From contig JAAEYW010000014.1 of NCBI GenBank assembly GCA_018223185.1, positions 1 through 64,000 on the forward strand: DNA of 64,000 nucleotides. The letters run 5' to 3'. This document shows positions 28,303 to 37,162 of the stretch, in pieces; the stretch's first letter is position 1; each line of letters opens with the position of its first letter. A model generated the notes under the pieces. It was not told the origin of the DNA. It made no database searches and saw only the letters and a list, made by a program, of their open reading frames with translations. Position numbers and translations under genes: made by a program. Origin of the DNA: Oceanospirillales bacterium (lineage in GTDB: Bacteria; Pseudomonadota; Gammaproteobacteria; Pseudomonadales; Balneatricaceae).

Positions 28303-29166
28303 TCAGGCGAGAAAACGGCATAGTTCAGCGTCCATAGTGCGGGCAATCTGACGGGGTTTCTGAAATGGCAGCGAGTGATCGGTGCCTGGCACCATGAAAT
28401 AGTGCCAGTTAGGCAGGCGCTCGGCCAGATCGCGCTGATACTGATGCATCAGATCAACGCTGTGACCGCCGATAAAGCTGGTGACATCGCCCTGCGCCGC
28501 AACCAGTGATTCACGATCAATGGTACTGATCGCTTCAGTGACACAATTCAGGGCATTGGCAAAACCCAGTGGTCTGGCGGCAAGCCGCTGGATTGTCAAC
28601 AACTCGGCCTTGGGCGCCACTTTCCGGTTGGGTGAGATCGTGTCCAGGAATGCACGTATTCCGGCTTCAGCCTGGTCCCCTTTGAGATGCTCTGCCGCTT
28701 CACTGAACTGTAGTCGCAGGTTAACGGTCGATTCCCAGCCCGGGCGGTCCAGCACTGCCGACTCTAAAAGGTATTGTTTCTGAACCCGCTCATGATAGCG
28801 CTGCTTATACAGCAGTGACACCATCCCCCCCATGGAATAACCCGCCAGATCAAACTGCCACCAGCCCAGATGATCCACCAGAGCACCGAGATCGTTTACC
28901 AGTTCATTCACGGTAAAAGGATACTCCGCACCATCGGGGTAGCGCGTATTACCCGTACCCCGCTGGTCCGGTATGAGAATCTCATCCCAGCCAGTGGTCA
29001 TCATGCTAATGGCTGACCAGGTATCCTCTCCGGCCACACCGGCACCATGCAACATAACAATACGACGGGGCTGCCCGTCACAGGCTTTTTTGTAGAGCTG
29101 ATAACTGACCTGTTGGTCGGGAAGGTTCAGCTGATGCTGAGTGATCTTGAAGGGATGTTTAATCAT
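28303..29166 (-). CDS. Alpha/beta hydrolase
   Basis: 287 residues with the alpha/beta hydrolase fold: oxyanion HGAGVAGEDTW, nucleophile elbow GYSMGG, and a C-terminal catalytic His in PGTDHSLPF. It has its own terminator, so it is separate from the prp operon. The ester or lactone substrate is unknown. Confidence 0.85.
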   Translation of the reverse strand: MIKHPFKITQHQLNLPDQQVSYQLYKKACDGQPRRIVMLHGAGVAGEDTWSAISMMTTGWDEILIPDQRGTGNTRYPDGAEYPFTVNELVNDLGALVDHLGWWQFDLAGYSMGGMVSLLYKQRYHERVQKQYLLESAVLDRPGWESTVNLRLQFSEAAEHLKGDQAEAGIRAFLDTISPNRKVAPKAELLTIQRLAARPLGFANALNCVTEAISTIDRESLVAAQGDVTSFIGGHSVDLMHQYQRDLAERLPNWHYFMVPGTDHSLPFQKPRQIARTMDAELCRFLA

Positions 29167-29434
29167 CGATCCTGCTAACTGCTCTCAAACGGTTATTAAA
29201 AAACGCATAGTACCCTGTTGCAGAGGATAATTCCCGCGGTTATGCAGAGATTATACGGCCATGATTTGTAGAGAAATCTGCACTATTGTGCCTCGCTTTC
29301 ACTATCCCGGGCAGATACAATCCCCCTTTACCCTGAACCATCCTGCTAAACGTTGAACGGGCAGATGGCAAAACAACGTCCTATTCTGCTTCACTCTGGT
29401 GAGCCCGGGATAGGCAAAGACTAAGGTTTATCGG

Positions 29435-30832
29435 GTGTACAGACTTTTTTCACTCCCTTATCTGCAGAATACCACTGTCTATTTTGAACGCATCCGGCAT
29501 CTGACTGCACCGGTGTTTCTCGATAGTGGCAAACCTGCTGGCCGTTATGGGCGTTTCGATATTATCTCTGCCGCCCCTGAAGCCCGACTCAGCTATAAGG
29601 ACAATGTTACCCGGCTTACCACCGCAGCCACGGATGAACAGCTCATTGGCAACCCCTTTGCTCATCTGCAACAACTGTTTGCAGGCTATCAACAGCGCTG
29701 CCCTGAACCGCAGCAAGCCGAGCTGAAAGAACTGCCTTTCTGTGGTGGCCTGCTGGGCTATTTTTCCTATGACCTGGGGCGCAGCCTGGAAACACTGCCC
29801 GAACAGACCGTCGCCGATATAGACCTGCCCGACATGCAGGTGGGCATCTACAGCTGGGCGGTCGTGGTCGACCATGAAAACAACACCGCTCAGCTGGTAA
29901 CCACGCCACTGATCGATACCAACCAGGCCGATACTATTCTGCAATTGCTGAACAATGATGCCCGGACAGCAAGCGGCGACTTCATTCTGGCAGCCCCGTT
30001 TCAGAGCAATATGAGCGAAGCGCAATACCACAACTCGCTCAACAAGATTGATCAGTACATCCACTCGGGTGACTGTTATCAGGTTAATTTTGCCCAGCGC
30101 TTCAGCAGCACCTATGAAGGTGATCCCTGGGCTGGCTACAAGCTGATCAGAGAACATGCCCCAACGCCCTATTCGGCATATATTGAAACGGCTGAAGGCG
30201 CGATTCTGTCGCACTCCCCCGAGCAGTTTCTTGAAGTGTGCGACAACCGCGTCACCACAAAACCGATCAAGGGCACACGGCCAAGAGGCGACAACCCGGC
30301 ACTGGATGCACAGTTAAAACTGGCGCTGCATGACAGCGAGAAAGACCGGGCCGAAAACCTGATGATCGTCGACCTGATGCGCAACGATATCAGCAAAGTA
30401 TGCGAACACGGCAGCGTCCGGGTGCCCAAGCTCTTTGCCGTAGAGTCCTATGCCAATGTACATCACCTGGTCAGCACCATCACCGGCAAACTGGCCGCGG
30501 ATAAAACCCCGATTGACCTGCTGGAACACAGCTTTCCCGGTGGGTCGATCACCGGCGCGCCGAAGATCCGTGCCATGGAAATTATCGAAGAACTGGAGCC
30601 CCATCGCCGCTCTATATACTGCGGCTCAATCGGCTACCTCAGTTTCTCCGGCCAGATGGACACCAGCATAACCATCCGCACACTGATCTGTCAGAACGGC
30701 CAGATACACTGCTGGGCCGGCGGCGGCATCGTCGCCGACTCGGAAACCGCTGATGAATATCAGGAAACCTATGACAAGGTGAATAATCTGCTGAAGCCTT
30801 TGGAGAAGACTATTGGTAAGAGCAGTGGCTAG
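29435..30832 (+). CDS. pabB: Aminodeoxychorismate synthase component I
   Basis: 465 residues of the chorismate-binding superfamily. Conserved segments: PIKGTRPRG, HSFPGGSITGAPKIRAME and the C-terminal GGGIVADSETADEYQET. PabB makes 4-amino-4-deoxychorismate for folate with a glutamine amidotransferase partner. The PIKGTRPRG form (Lys present) favours PabB over anthranilate synthase TrpE. The start is GTG with TAAGG 8 bases upstream. The stop codon lies at the edge of repeat copy A. Confidence 0.92.
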   Translation: MYRLFSLPYLQNTTVYFERIRHLTAPVFLDSGKPAGRYGRFDIISAAPEARLSYKDNVTRLTTAATDEQLIGNPFAHLQQLFAGYQQRCPEPQQAELKELPFCGGLLGYFSYDLGRSLETLPEQTVADIDLPDMQVGIYSWAVVVDHENNTAQLVTTPLIDTNQADTILQLLNNDARTASGDFILAAPFQSNMSEAQYHNSLNKIDQYIHSGDCYQVNFAQRFSSTYEGDPWAGYKLIREHAPTPYSAYIETAEGAILSHSPEQFLEVCDNRVTTKPIKGTRPRGDNPALDAQLKLALHDSEKDRAENLMIVDLMRNDISKVCEHGSVRVPKLFAVESYANVHHLVSTITGKLAADKTPIDLLEHSFPGGSITGAPKIRAMEIIEELEPHRRSIYCGSIGYLSFSGQMDTSITIRTLICQNGQIHCWAGGGIVADSETADEYQETYDKVNNLLKPLEKTIGKSSG

Positions 30833-30950
30833 ATGTCACTGCGTGACTTGCTAGTGGTTAGACGCGACTGCGTCGCTTGCTAGAAAAAGCGCTGGCTCAG
30901 TGGATTTAAGGGGTTCAGGGGCAAGAAAATAGATCCTTCCCCTTTTTTCT
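30829..30950 (+). repeat. Hairpin-module repeat, copy A
   Basis: Two modules (30830-30854, stem TCAC/GTGA; 30858-30883, stem CGAC/GTCG) with shared flanks TAGAYG and CTTGCTAG, followed by a tail ending in a GGGG...CCCC hairpin and T run (30917-30948). It starts inside the pabB stop codon region, so it is the pabB 3' end and probable terminator. Confidence 0.85.
30917..30948 (+). terminator. Terminator-like tail of repeat copy A, after pabB
   Basis: GGGG plus AAG pairs with CTT plus CCCC around a ten-base loop, then six T. The same tail recurs in copies B and C. Confidence 0.6.
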
Positions 30951-30992
30951 CCTAGCCTAGAGCCATTCTCTCCCCACCTAATATAGATATGA

Positions 30993-31877
30993 TTAGGCAT
31001 ACTCTGATAACTCTTTAATCAGCCATTCTCTGAAGACAGTGACTTTGCGTAAGTTTGCACTGAAAGGTGATACCAATAAATAATACGTTAGCCCCGGTAA
31101 AGAGCAGTCATCATCCATAGTTTTTAACCAACCGTTCTGCACCGCCATTTTAGCTAATACCGAGCTAACCAGCGCTATTCCCTGACCGGTTAAAGCGGCT
31201 TGAACAACATGATCTTCCTGATCAAAGTAACTTATCTTTGGGGCGGATATATTGGCGTTAAACGTTTGAAGCCACTTTTCCCAGCTTATTGACGGTAAGT
31301 CTTTGTTCTTCCATCTGGTCTCTATATAAGTGGCGTTAGTTAAATCCTTACAACTGTTCAAATAACCCTCTGTTGCATAGCCAGCAAAACGTTCGGTCAC
31401 CAGCTTTACCGCAGTTGTATTTTTCTCAACATCACGACCATATCTTATTGCGAGATCAATGCGACGATCGCGCCTGATATCAGCAAGCTCCTCTCCGGTC
31501 CTTATCGCAACCTGAATATCAGGGTGTTGTTTATAAAACCTAGCCAGATTGGGAACAAGCCACATTGAGGCAAAAGACGTCGTTGTGGCTATGTTCAACA
31601 CAGACTGCGCATCGGATATTTCTTCAATTGCCGTTGATATCTGCTGCAGCGCCTGATGGGCAACAAGTGCAAACCTGGCACCTTCTTGAGTCAGGACTAT
31701 TGAGCGGACTTTTCGTTCGAACAGCAAAACCCCCAGCCGGTCCTCTAAGTTTGATATTTGGTGAGATATTGCCGTTGGAGTGATATTCAGCTCACCAGCG
31801 GCAGCTTTAAAACTACCTAATCGTGCAGCAGCCTCAAACCCTTTGATTTGATTCAGTTGAGGTAAGCGAGAAAACAT
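30993..31877 (-). CDS. LysR family regulator (GcvA-like) divergent from azoR
   Basis: 294 residues. N-terminal winged HTH (FEAAARLGSFKAAAGELNITPTAISHQISNLEDRLG) followed by the two-lobed inducer domain. The AVSHQ/AISHQIS sequence is the GcvA subgroup. It reads away from an NADH:quinone reductase gene with a long palindrome between, the usual arrangement for LysR control of the divergent gene. Confidence 0.9.
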   Translation of the reverse strand: MFSRLPQLNQIKGFEAAARLGSFKAAAGELNITPTAISHQISNLEDRLGVLLFERKVRSIVLTQEGARFALVAHQALQQISTAIEEISDAQSVLNIATTTSFASMWLVPNLARFYKQHPDIQVAIRTGEELADIRRDRRIDLAIRYGRDVEKNTTAVKLVTERFAGYATEGYLNSCKDLTNATYIETRWKNKDLPSISWEKWLQTFNANISAPKISYFDQEDHVVQAALTGQGIALVSSVLAKMAVQNGWLKTMDDDCSLPGLTYYLLVSPFSANLRKVTVFREWLIKELSEYA

Positions 31878-31879
31878 AG

Positions 31880-31920
31880 ACTTTACTCATAGATGAAACC
31901 TTCTCATCTATAAGTAAAGT
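31880..31920. promoter_or_regulatory. Large palindrome in the lysR/azoR intergenic region
   Basis: ACTTTACTCATAGATGA (31880-31896) and TCATCTATAAGTAAAGT (31904-31920) are inverted with one mismatch in 17 and a 7-base spacer. It begins 2 bases upstream of the lysR start codon, so binding there would block lysR and could activate azoR. Confidence 0.75.
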
Positions 31921-31998
31921 TTTACCATTTGTCAACAAGCCCGGCTTTGCAAATAATTCCCGACACAGCGTAATTCATAACAAACCAGGGAAAATCAT

Positions 31999-32685
31999 AT
32001 GACCGCTATACTTCATATCGATGCAAGTGCACGTAAAGAACGTTCTATTTCAAGGGCCTTAGGCGAGAAATTCAAACATCAATGGCTCTCAGAAAAACCC
32101 GCAGATCTATTTATCTATAGAGATATTGGCAGCACACCACCAGACTTTATATCTGAAAGCTGGATTGCAGCTGTCTTCACCCCCGAAGAGAAAAGAACAG
32201 ATGAGCAAAATTTATTGTTAGCATTGTCTGATGTGTTAATTGAAGAGTTATCAGAGGCTGACGTCATTGTCATATCCACTCCGATGTACAACTACGGAAT
32301 GCCTGCATCACTGAAAGCATGGATTGACCAGATTGTCAGAATAAACAAGACCTTTACCTTTGACCTTAACCGTGGTGATTTTCCATTAGAGCCTACCCTG
32401 TCAGGAAAATTTCTCGTGCTTATGACATCTTGTGGCGAGTTTGGCTTTGAAGAAAACGGAGCACGGGAAGCGATGAATCATTTAGGCCCCCATCTTCGAA
32501 CACTCAGCAAATACCTTGGCGCAGATGAAATACATGAAATCAACGTGGAATACCAAGAGTTTGGTGATAAACGGCACAAGCGGTCAATTGAAAGCGCTTA
32601 TAAGTCAATTCCGGAATTAATAAAACGAATTACCAAAAAGCTTGCTTCCCCAGGAAGCCCCTGTAAAGAACGCTGCCAGGATTAA
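31999..32685 (+). CDS. FMN-dependent NADH-azoreductase/quinone reductase (AzoR-like)
   Basis: 228 residues with a flavodoxin-like fold: N-terminal LHIDASARKERSISRALG (FMN phosphate loop) and STPMYNYGMPASLKAWIDQIVR (isoalloxazine loop), diagnostic for AzoR. It reduces quinones and azo compounds with NADH. The last ~15 residues (SPGSPCKERCQD) extend beyond the usual 200-residue family length. Control by the divergent LysR protein is likely. Confidence 0.88.
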   Translation: MTAILHIDASARKERSISRALGEKFKHQWLSEKPADLFIYRDIGSTPPDFISESWIAAVFTPEEKRTDEQNLLLALSDVLIEELSEADVIVISTPMYNYGMPASLKAWIDQIVRINKTFTFDLNRGDFPLEPTLSGKFLVLMTSCGEFGFEENGAREAMNHLGPHLRTLSKYLGADEIHEINVEYQEFGDKRHKRSIESAYKSIPELIKRITKKLASPGSPCKERCQD

Positions 32686-32872
32686 ATGTAATCCATTATG
32701 CGCTCTTCAATTCTGATCTGACCTGGTTCATGACTACCTTCCAGTTTTGCTAGATTCGCTTCTGTACGGGCAGCCACTCCCTTGATACTTTCGTGATCTG
32801 GCAATAGCTAAAATCAACTGAACTATACTTTAATTTGAACTATGAACCGGGTCCAGAATTGGAGGATTTGTT

Positions 32873-33127
32873 ATGTTCAAACCTACACTTATGCTGGCAG
32901 CTGTAGCCGCTACACTATCTATGCAGGCTTTCGCGGGTCACTGCCCGATGGACGCTAAGGCCATCGATAATGCTCTCTCCCGCAGTGATCTTAATGAAAT
33001 GCAGAAAGCAGAGGTACGGACTCTGCGTGATGAAGGCATGCGCCTTCACGCAAATGGAAAACACCGCGAGTCAGAAAAGACAATGGCTCATGCTATGCGC
33101 ATGCTGCTTGAATCCAGGTTAGAGTAA
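32873..33127 (+). CDS. Small secreted protein with N-terminal HCPMD motif
   Basis: 84 residues with a signal peptide (residues 1-21, cleavage after AFA). The mature protein begins GHCPMD and continues as an amphipathic helix pair rich in charged residues (AEVRTLRDEGMRLHANGKHRESEKTM). Small periplasmic proteins with this HCPMD start are common in proteobacteria, function unknown; the His-Cys start could bind a metal. TTGGAGG precedes the ATG and TATACT lies about 50 bases upstream. Confidence 0.8.
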   Translation: MFKPTLMLAAVAATLSMQAFAGHCPMDAKAIDNALSRSDLNEMQKAEVRTLRDEGMRLHANGKHRESEKTMAHAMRMLLESRLE

Positions 33128-33219
33128 GCTTAATTCTGAACAGCCTTTGCAGCGATGTGATGGACGCCCTTCCGACTGTCGGTGTCTATTTCTGCAATGA
33201 TCACAGCAGGCATAAGAGA

Positions 33220-33345
33220 GCCGTGTCTAGACGTCACTGCGTGACTTGCTAGTGGTTAGACGCGACTGCGTCGCTTGCTGGAAAAGGCATTGGTTCAGCG
33301 GTTTACGGGATTTTTGGCAAGAAAATAAATCTGTCCCCTTTTTCT
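33220..33345 (+). repeat. Hairpin-module repeat, copy B
   Basis: The closest relative of copy A: modules with stems TCAC/GTGA (33228-33252) and CGAC/GTCG (33255-33281), then GGAAAAGGCATTGGTTCAGC and a tail with TTGGCAAGAAAATAAATCTG and CCCCTTTTT. It lies 93 bases after the small secreted protein gene in sense orientation. Confidence 0.85.
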
Positions 33346-33534
33346 CCGCACCACAGTCAGAAATCTGATGAGGCTGGGGGTTCGGGTTCAGGCAGCAGTT
33401 GCGTGTGGCATTACCAGCAAAGGACCATGACGCAGCTCAAAAACGCCACGAATAAATCAGGCATTATCCAATGCCTATTTAAAATCCCAGGGGGGGTATA
33501 AGTTACGTGATGGCCGGAGCAAGCTTCACTGTGA

Positions 33535-33657
33535 CAAATGAATCGCCCTCGGTTGTGGCTTCCTGCTTCACCCTGCCTCCTGTATCCCTTCTGTCATGTG
33601 CGAACCCACATGCAGGGTGTTGTGGGGGCTGAGGGTTAGAGGCCCTCGGCTACCCTA
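33535..33657 (+). other. Possible group II intron 3'-end remnant (domains V-VI like)
   Basis: CAAATGAATCGCCC at 33535, a hairpin CATGTG/CACATG with a CGAAC-type loop (33595-33611) running into CAGGGTGTTGTG, then GCTGAGGG/CCCTCGGC (33628-33650) and TACCCTAT. The order resembles domain V, the GGTGGTGTG linker and domain VI of bacterial group II introns. No intron-encoded protein is present. A shorter relative lies at 45081. Confidence 0.35.
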
Positions 33658-33670
33658 TTATACGTTTTAG

Positions 33671-33976
33671 TTACTCAAATAATGGCCTGAAGAAACTCCG
33701 CTCATAGCTAATAATACAGCGCGTATCTTCTGCATATTTAAACGCTGCCACACACTCAGGGTCATTATATGAGTCCATTCGATATTGCTCGTACTCAGCA
33801 AAGCCAGGGAATGTAAATAATGCCATTGCAATATTATTAGCGCCCTCAGAGGGCAAAAAATACCCATGATGCTGCCCCCCAAACTTATTCACCAGAGGAA
33901 TCCATAGCTTCGAGTAGTGCTCGAACTCCTTGAGCTTGTATGGATCGATTACATAATTCAGATAGCAAGTTATCAC
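33671..33976 (-). CDS. NIPSNAP family protein
   Basis: 101 residues, a single dimeric alpha/beta-barrel NIPSNAP domain (MITCYLNYVIDPYKLKEFEHYSKLWIPLV...FTFPGFAEYEQYR...FFRPLFE). The start is GTG with AAGGAG 7 bases upstream. It is flanked by GTATAAC/GTATAAT heptamers like those of integron cassettes, with 22 bases between heptamer and start codon. Function of small bacterial NIPSNAP proteins is unclear. Confidence 0.85.
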   Translation of the reverse strand: MITCYLNYVIDPYKLKEFEHYSKLWIPLVNKFGGQHHGYFLPSEGANNIAMALFTFPGFAEYEQYRMDSYNDPECVAAFKYAEDTRCIISYERSFFRPLFE

Positions 33977-33997
33977 TTATTTCTCCTTGTGTGTGAC

Positions 33998-34069
33998 GTA
34001 TAACAGCTAATTTCAGTGCCCATTGGCACTATAATCCCCAGGCAGTATAATTTTGAAAACTCGTTATAT
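33998..34069 (-). other. attC-like site upstream of the NIPSNAP gene
   Basis: GTATAAC at 33998 and GTTATAT at 34063 are inverted core-like heptamers; inside are TTTC/GAAA short arms and an AGTGCC/GGCACT hairpin. A GTATAAT heptamer follows the NIPSNAP stop (33657-33663 on the other strand). It may mark a single captured cassette; the cores fit the GTTRRRY consensus only partly. Confidence 0.3.
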
Positions 34070-34241
34070 ATAAGCAGGTTAGCGATAATCAAGAGAGGTA
34101 TTTTACAGAATAATAGTATCTGTCGAGGCTGCGTCCCTGTTATAAACCTGCCTTGATCATAATACCCAGTTTTGTTAAATCAAAGAGTTAGTTCAATATT
34201 TTCAGCGTCAAAGGGTCAGGTCTTGAATGTTGCACAAGAGC

Positions 34242-34319
34242 TAATCTTTCCCTAGCGAGTCGCGCCGCGACGTTCTGGCAAGTGGCGAAGCCACGTCTAA
34301 CCACTAGCTACGGCTTTTA
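34242..34319 (-). repeat. Hairpin-module repeat, copy D
   Basis: Read on the minus strand: AAAAGCCGTAGCTAGTGGT, a module with stem TGGC/GCCA and CTTGCCAG, a second module GTCGC/GCGAC followed by TCGCTAG, and an AAAGATTA end. It starts directly after the stop codon of the metalloprotease gene. Confidence 0.85.
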
Positions 34320-35057
34320 TTAAGGCACGGATATATACAACCATTTATGATTCAGGAGAATCTGGATAAATGCATGCGGGTCGCTGAGTTGTGTCAGATG
34401 GAGATATGATTTCACCGCAAAACCCGTGGGATTAAATCCCATGTATGTCACGCTGATTTCATCTCCGGACTCCCAGGTCCCCGTCGCTTCAGCCTGAATG
34501 ATCCGTGCGCGTCTGGCAGCAGATAAAACCCCCAGCTGGGTGGCATGAGCCAGGTATTCCTGCGCGGCATTGTTCCACTGTTCCTCGGTGTTTTTGGCGT
34601 TATGCTGAAAGATTGCATGAGTGATCTCATGGGCTAAAGCGCCAACATAGTGCTCCTCATCAAACGGCATGTTATACATCTGCGGCGATTCACTACTACG
34701 TAATATCGCAGGCAGTGACATCATCAGAATACGGTCACTCTGGCGGTCATAACTGCCATATGCCATATAACCATCCTGGTTGATGATCTCGTCAATAATC
34801 TCTATGTTTATTGCTCTTTGCGGCTGCAACTGATGCCGATGAAGAAAGCTGATCGCCCTGTCAGCCGCATCACAAACATACCCGAGCATAGTGTCATCGG
34901 GTGCCGATATTAAAATCCCCGGGGTGGTCTCACAGCGATACTGACTTGCGACAACAGGAGACACCCAAAAAGCGGAAAGGATAACGAAACCATAACTGAA
35001 ACAATAAGTTAAAAAAAATATAGCTATCCGGAAAAATTTCAGCTGACAGGTTTTCAT
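34320..35057 (-). CDS. Exported putative zinc metalloprotease (HEITH)
   Basis: 245 residues with an N-terminal hydrophobic segment (residues 7-37) acting as signal peptide or anchor. HEITH at 143-147 and Glu167 in QEYLAH fit a gluzincin-type zinc site. Cys42 and Cys62 could form a disulfide in the periplasm. No family name is recognisable and no partner gene is adjacent. The stop codon abuts repeat copy D. Confidence 0.7.
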   Translation of the reverse strand: MKTCQLKFFRIAIFFLTYCFSYGFVILSAFWVSPVVASQYRCETTPGILISAPDDTMLGYVCDAADRAISFLHRHQLQPQRAINIEIIDEIINQDGYMAYGSYDRQSDRILMMSLPAILRSSESPQMYNMPFDEEHYVGALAHEITHAIFQHNAKNTEEQWNNAAQEYLAHATQLGVLSAARRARIIQAEATGTWESGDEISVTYMGFNPTGFAVKSYLHLTQLSDPHAFIQILLNHKWLYISVP

Positions 35058-35084
35058 ATGCTCATGCCCATTGCTAACAACTCT

Positions 35085-35205
35085 TTACGCGTTTACACGG
35101 TCCCCCAACCACTGATCCCAAACGGCTATCTGCTGTGAACCGGTTTCCGCCATAAAGTCAGTCAAGGTCTTTTCAAGCGCTTCGAAATCCGGCCTTTTCT
35201 GCTTT
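35085..35205 (-). pseudogene. Possible C-terminal remnant of a protein gene
   Basis: A minus-strand frame without a start reads ...KRPDFEALEKTLTDF followed by MAETGSQQIAVWDQWLGDRV and NA, then stop. The sequence has normal protein composition and a natural end, but an in-frame stop lies just upstream. It looks like the tail of a lost gene; I do not recognise the family. Confidence 0.35.
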
Positions 35206-35423
35206 CTTATTTAATATCCTCCTTGCACCGGATAATCGCAAAAGAAAAAAGGCACTGATCTGTTTTTCATTGCGGTTCCTCTGTGCCCTCTGTGGTATAA
35301 AATCTTCTTAAAAGTACAACGATGGCGCACAGCTATACCCATCGCTACGGGTACCCGTGACTCCCGCTGACCTTCTGACGTTAGTTCATTTATTTTGTCT
35401 CGCCCTGAAGCACCTCTTTACGC
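35206..35423. other. Intergenic region without a recognised gene
   Basis: AT-rich sequence with the phrase CCTCTGTGCCCTCTGTGGT near 35279, similar in style to CTGTGTCCTCAGTGGT at 49884. The latter also follows a degenerate module repeat, so the phrase may belong to the same repeat neighbourhood. No gene seen. Confidence 0.3.
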
Positions 35424-35496
35424 TTTTTCTATCAAGTCACGTAGCGACGTTCTGGCAAGTGGCTAAGCCACGTCTAACCACCAGCTACTGCTTTCA
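35424..35496 (-). repeat. Hairpin-module repeat, copy E
   Basis: On the minus strand: GCAGTAGCTGGTGGT, module with stem TGGC/GCCA (loop TTA) and CTTGCCAG, then GTCGC/GTGAC module and TTGATAGAAAAA. It lies 120 bases upstream of fdxA, antisense to it. Confidence 0.8.
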
Positions 35497-35616
35497 GAAG
35501 CGCAGCCATGTCTGGCCTCTCGCATACCAGTCTGCTTTTGTGTTGCTGACAACTATACTGATCCATAAGGCTTCTTTTAATCATCTGAACCGGCCGGTGG
35601 CCGGAAAGGATCTGTT

Positions 35617-35940
35617 ATGACATTTGTAGTCACCGAGCCCTGCATCAAATGTAAATACACCGACTGCGTTGAGGTCTGTCCGGTGGACTGCTTCTACGAA
35701 GGCCCCAACTTTCTGGTGATCAACCCGGAGGAGTGTATCGATTGCGCCCTGTGTGCACCGGAGTGCCCCGTCGATGCAATTCTGGAAGAAGACGAGGTAC
35801 CAGAAGACCAACTGACGTTTATTCAACTCAATGCCGAACTGGCGCAGCAATGGCCCAATATCACCGAAAAGAAACCCAGCCTGCCGGATGCAAAGCAATG
35901 GGATACTGTGACCGACAAGAAGCACCTGCTGGAGCGTTAA
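35617..35940 (+). CDS. fdxA: Seven-iron ferredoxin (3Fe-4S + 4Fe-4S)
   Basis: 107 residues. Cluster motifs: [21 protein letters not shown] at the N-terminus and [16 protein letters not shown]; the C-terminal helical extension ([20 protein letters not shown]) is typical of FdxA of Azotobacter/Pseudomonas type. Cytoplasmic electron carrier; a possible acceptor for the NifJ enzyme in this genome, though not linked by position. Confidence 0.94.
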   Translation: MTFVVTEPCIKCKYTDCVEVCPVDCFYEGPNFLVINPEECIDCALCAPECPVDAILEEDEVPEDQLTFIQLNAELAQQWPNITEKKPSLPDAKQWDTVTDKKHLLER

Positions 35941-36035
35941 GCCCTCACCGCATCCAGCCAATAGCTGTAATTTACCGGCGGGTGATGACCTGCGAGCTAT
36001 ACTGAGAGCGTCAACGGCGATAGCGAGGCGACGAG

Positions 36036-37133
36036 ATGATTCCCGAGTCCCATAAGGTTTTTCCCACTCAATACTGGCATACACTGGATGATGGTCGTAT
36101 CCAGTGCGATGTCTGTCCCCGTGCCTGCAAACTGCGTGAAGGCCAGCGTGGGTTATGCTTCGTGCGCGGGCGTGAGGACGACCAGATAATGCTCTATACC
36201 TGGGGTCGCTCCAGCGGTTTCTGTATCGATCCGGTCGAGAAAAAACCGCTCAATCACTTTCTGCCGGGACAGCCGATACTCTCTTTCGGCACCGCTGGCT
36301 GCAATCTGGCCTGCAAATTCTGTCAGAACTGGGACATGAGCAAATCCAGGGAGATGGACACCCTCGCCGACCAGGCCCTGCCAGAGGAACTGGCCGCCAC
36401 CGCAAAGCAGTTAGGTTGTATGGGCATTGCTTTCACCTATAACGACCCGGTGATCTTTATGGAATATGCTATGGATGTCGCCGACGCCTGTCATGAACTG
36501 GGTTTAAAAAGCGTTGCCGTCACCGCCGGTTACATCTGTGCCGAACCGCGCGCAGAGTTTTACAGTCATATGGATGCCGCTAATGTCGACCTGAAGGGCT
36601 TCACCGAGAAATTCTATAAGAAGATCTGTGGCGGAGAGCTCGGTGCCGTGCTGGAAACCCTCGAATACCTGAAGCACGAAACCGATGTCTGGTTCGAAAT
36701 CACTAACCTGCTGATTCCCGGTGAGAACGACTCCAGCGATGAAATAAACACCATGACCCGGTGGGTGGCAGAGCACCTTGGCCCCGATGTGCCGATCCAT
36801 TTTTCAGCCTTTCACCCCGACTGGAAGATGCTCGACAAACCCCGGACTCCGCCAGAAACCCTGACCCGGGCACGCGACATCGCTCTGGCAAACGGCATTC
36901 GCTACCCCTATACCGGCAATGTCTATGACACTGCCGGCGAAAGCACCTACTGCCACAACTGTGGTGCGCTGCTGATTGAGCGTTGCTGGTACACGCTTGG
37001 CCACTGGGGACTCACCGTCGATGGCCACTGCCAACAATGCCACACCCCCCTGCCCGGCGTCTTCAACGGCCCGCCGGGGACATGGGGTCCGCAACGACAG
37101 ATGGTGCGCATGCGCGATCGCACAACACCCTGA
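36036..37133 (+). CDS. amrS: AmmeMemoRadiSam-system radical SAM enzyme
   Basis: 365 residues. N-terminal CDVCPRACKLREGQRGLC, then the radical SAM motif CNLACKFCQNW, and a C-terminal zinc-type pair CHNCGA...CQQCHTPLPG. These are the marks of AmrS, a homolog of pyruvate formate-lyase activating enzyme. The usual partners AmrA and Memo/AmrB are not in the neighbourhood, and the substrate is unknown. It follows fdxA by 95 bases; FdxA could supply its electrons (inference). Confidence 0.88.
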   Translation: MIPESHKVFPTQYWHTLDDGRIQCDVCPRACKLREGQRGLCFVRGREDDQIMLYTWGRSSGFCIDPVEKKPLNHFLPGQPILSFGTAGCNLACKFCQNWDMSKSREMDTLADQALPEELAATAKQLGCMGIAFTYNDPVIFMEYAMDVADACHELGLKSVAVTAGYICAEPRAEFYSHMDAANVDLKGFTEKFYKKICGGELGAVLETLEYLKHETDVWFEITNLLIPGENDSSDEINTMTRWVAEHLGPDVPIHFSAFHPDWKMLDKPRTPPETLTRARDIALANGIRYPYTGNVYDTAGESTYCHNCGALLIERCWYTLGHWGLTVDGHCQQCHTPLPGVFNGPPGTWGPQRQMVRMRDRTTP

Positions 37134-37162
37134 ATATCGCGTCTGTTGTCGATTGTTGCCGG

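Noticed and set aside
33471-33500. A G7 run near 33490 considered as a phase-variable tract
   Set aside because: No reading frame crosses it and it does not sit in a recognisable promoter.
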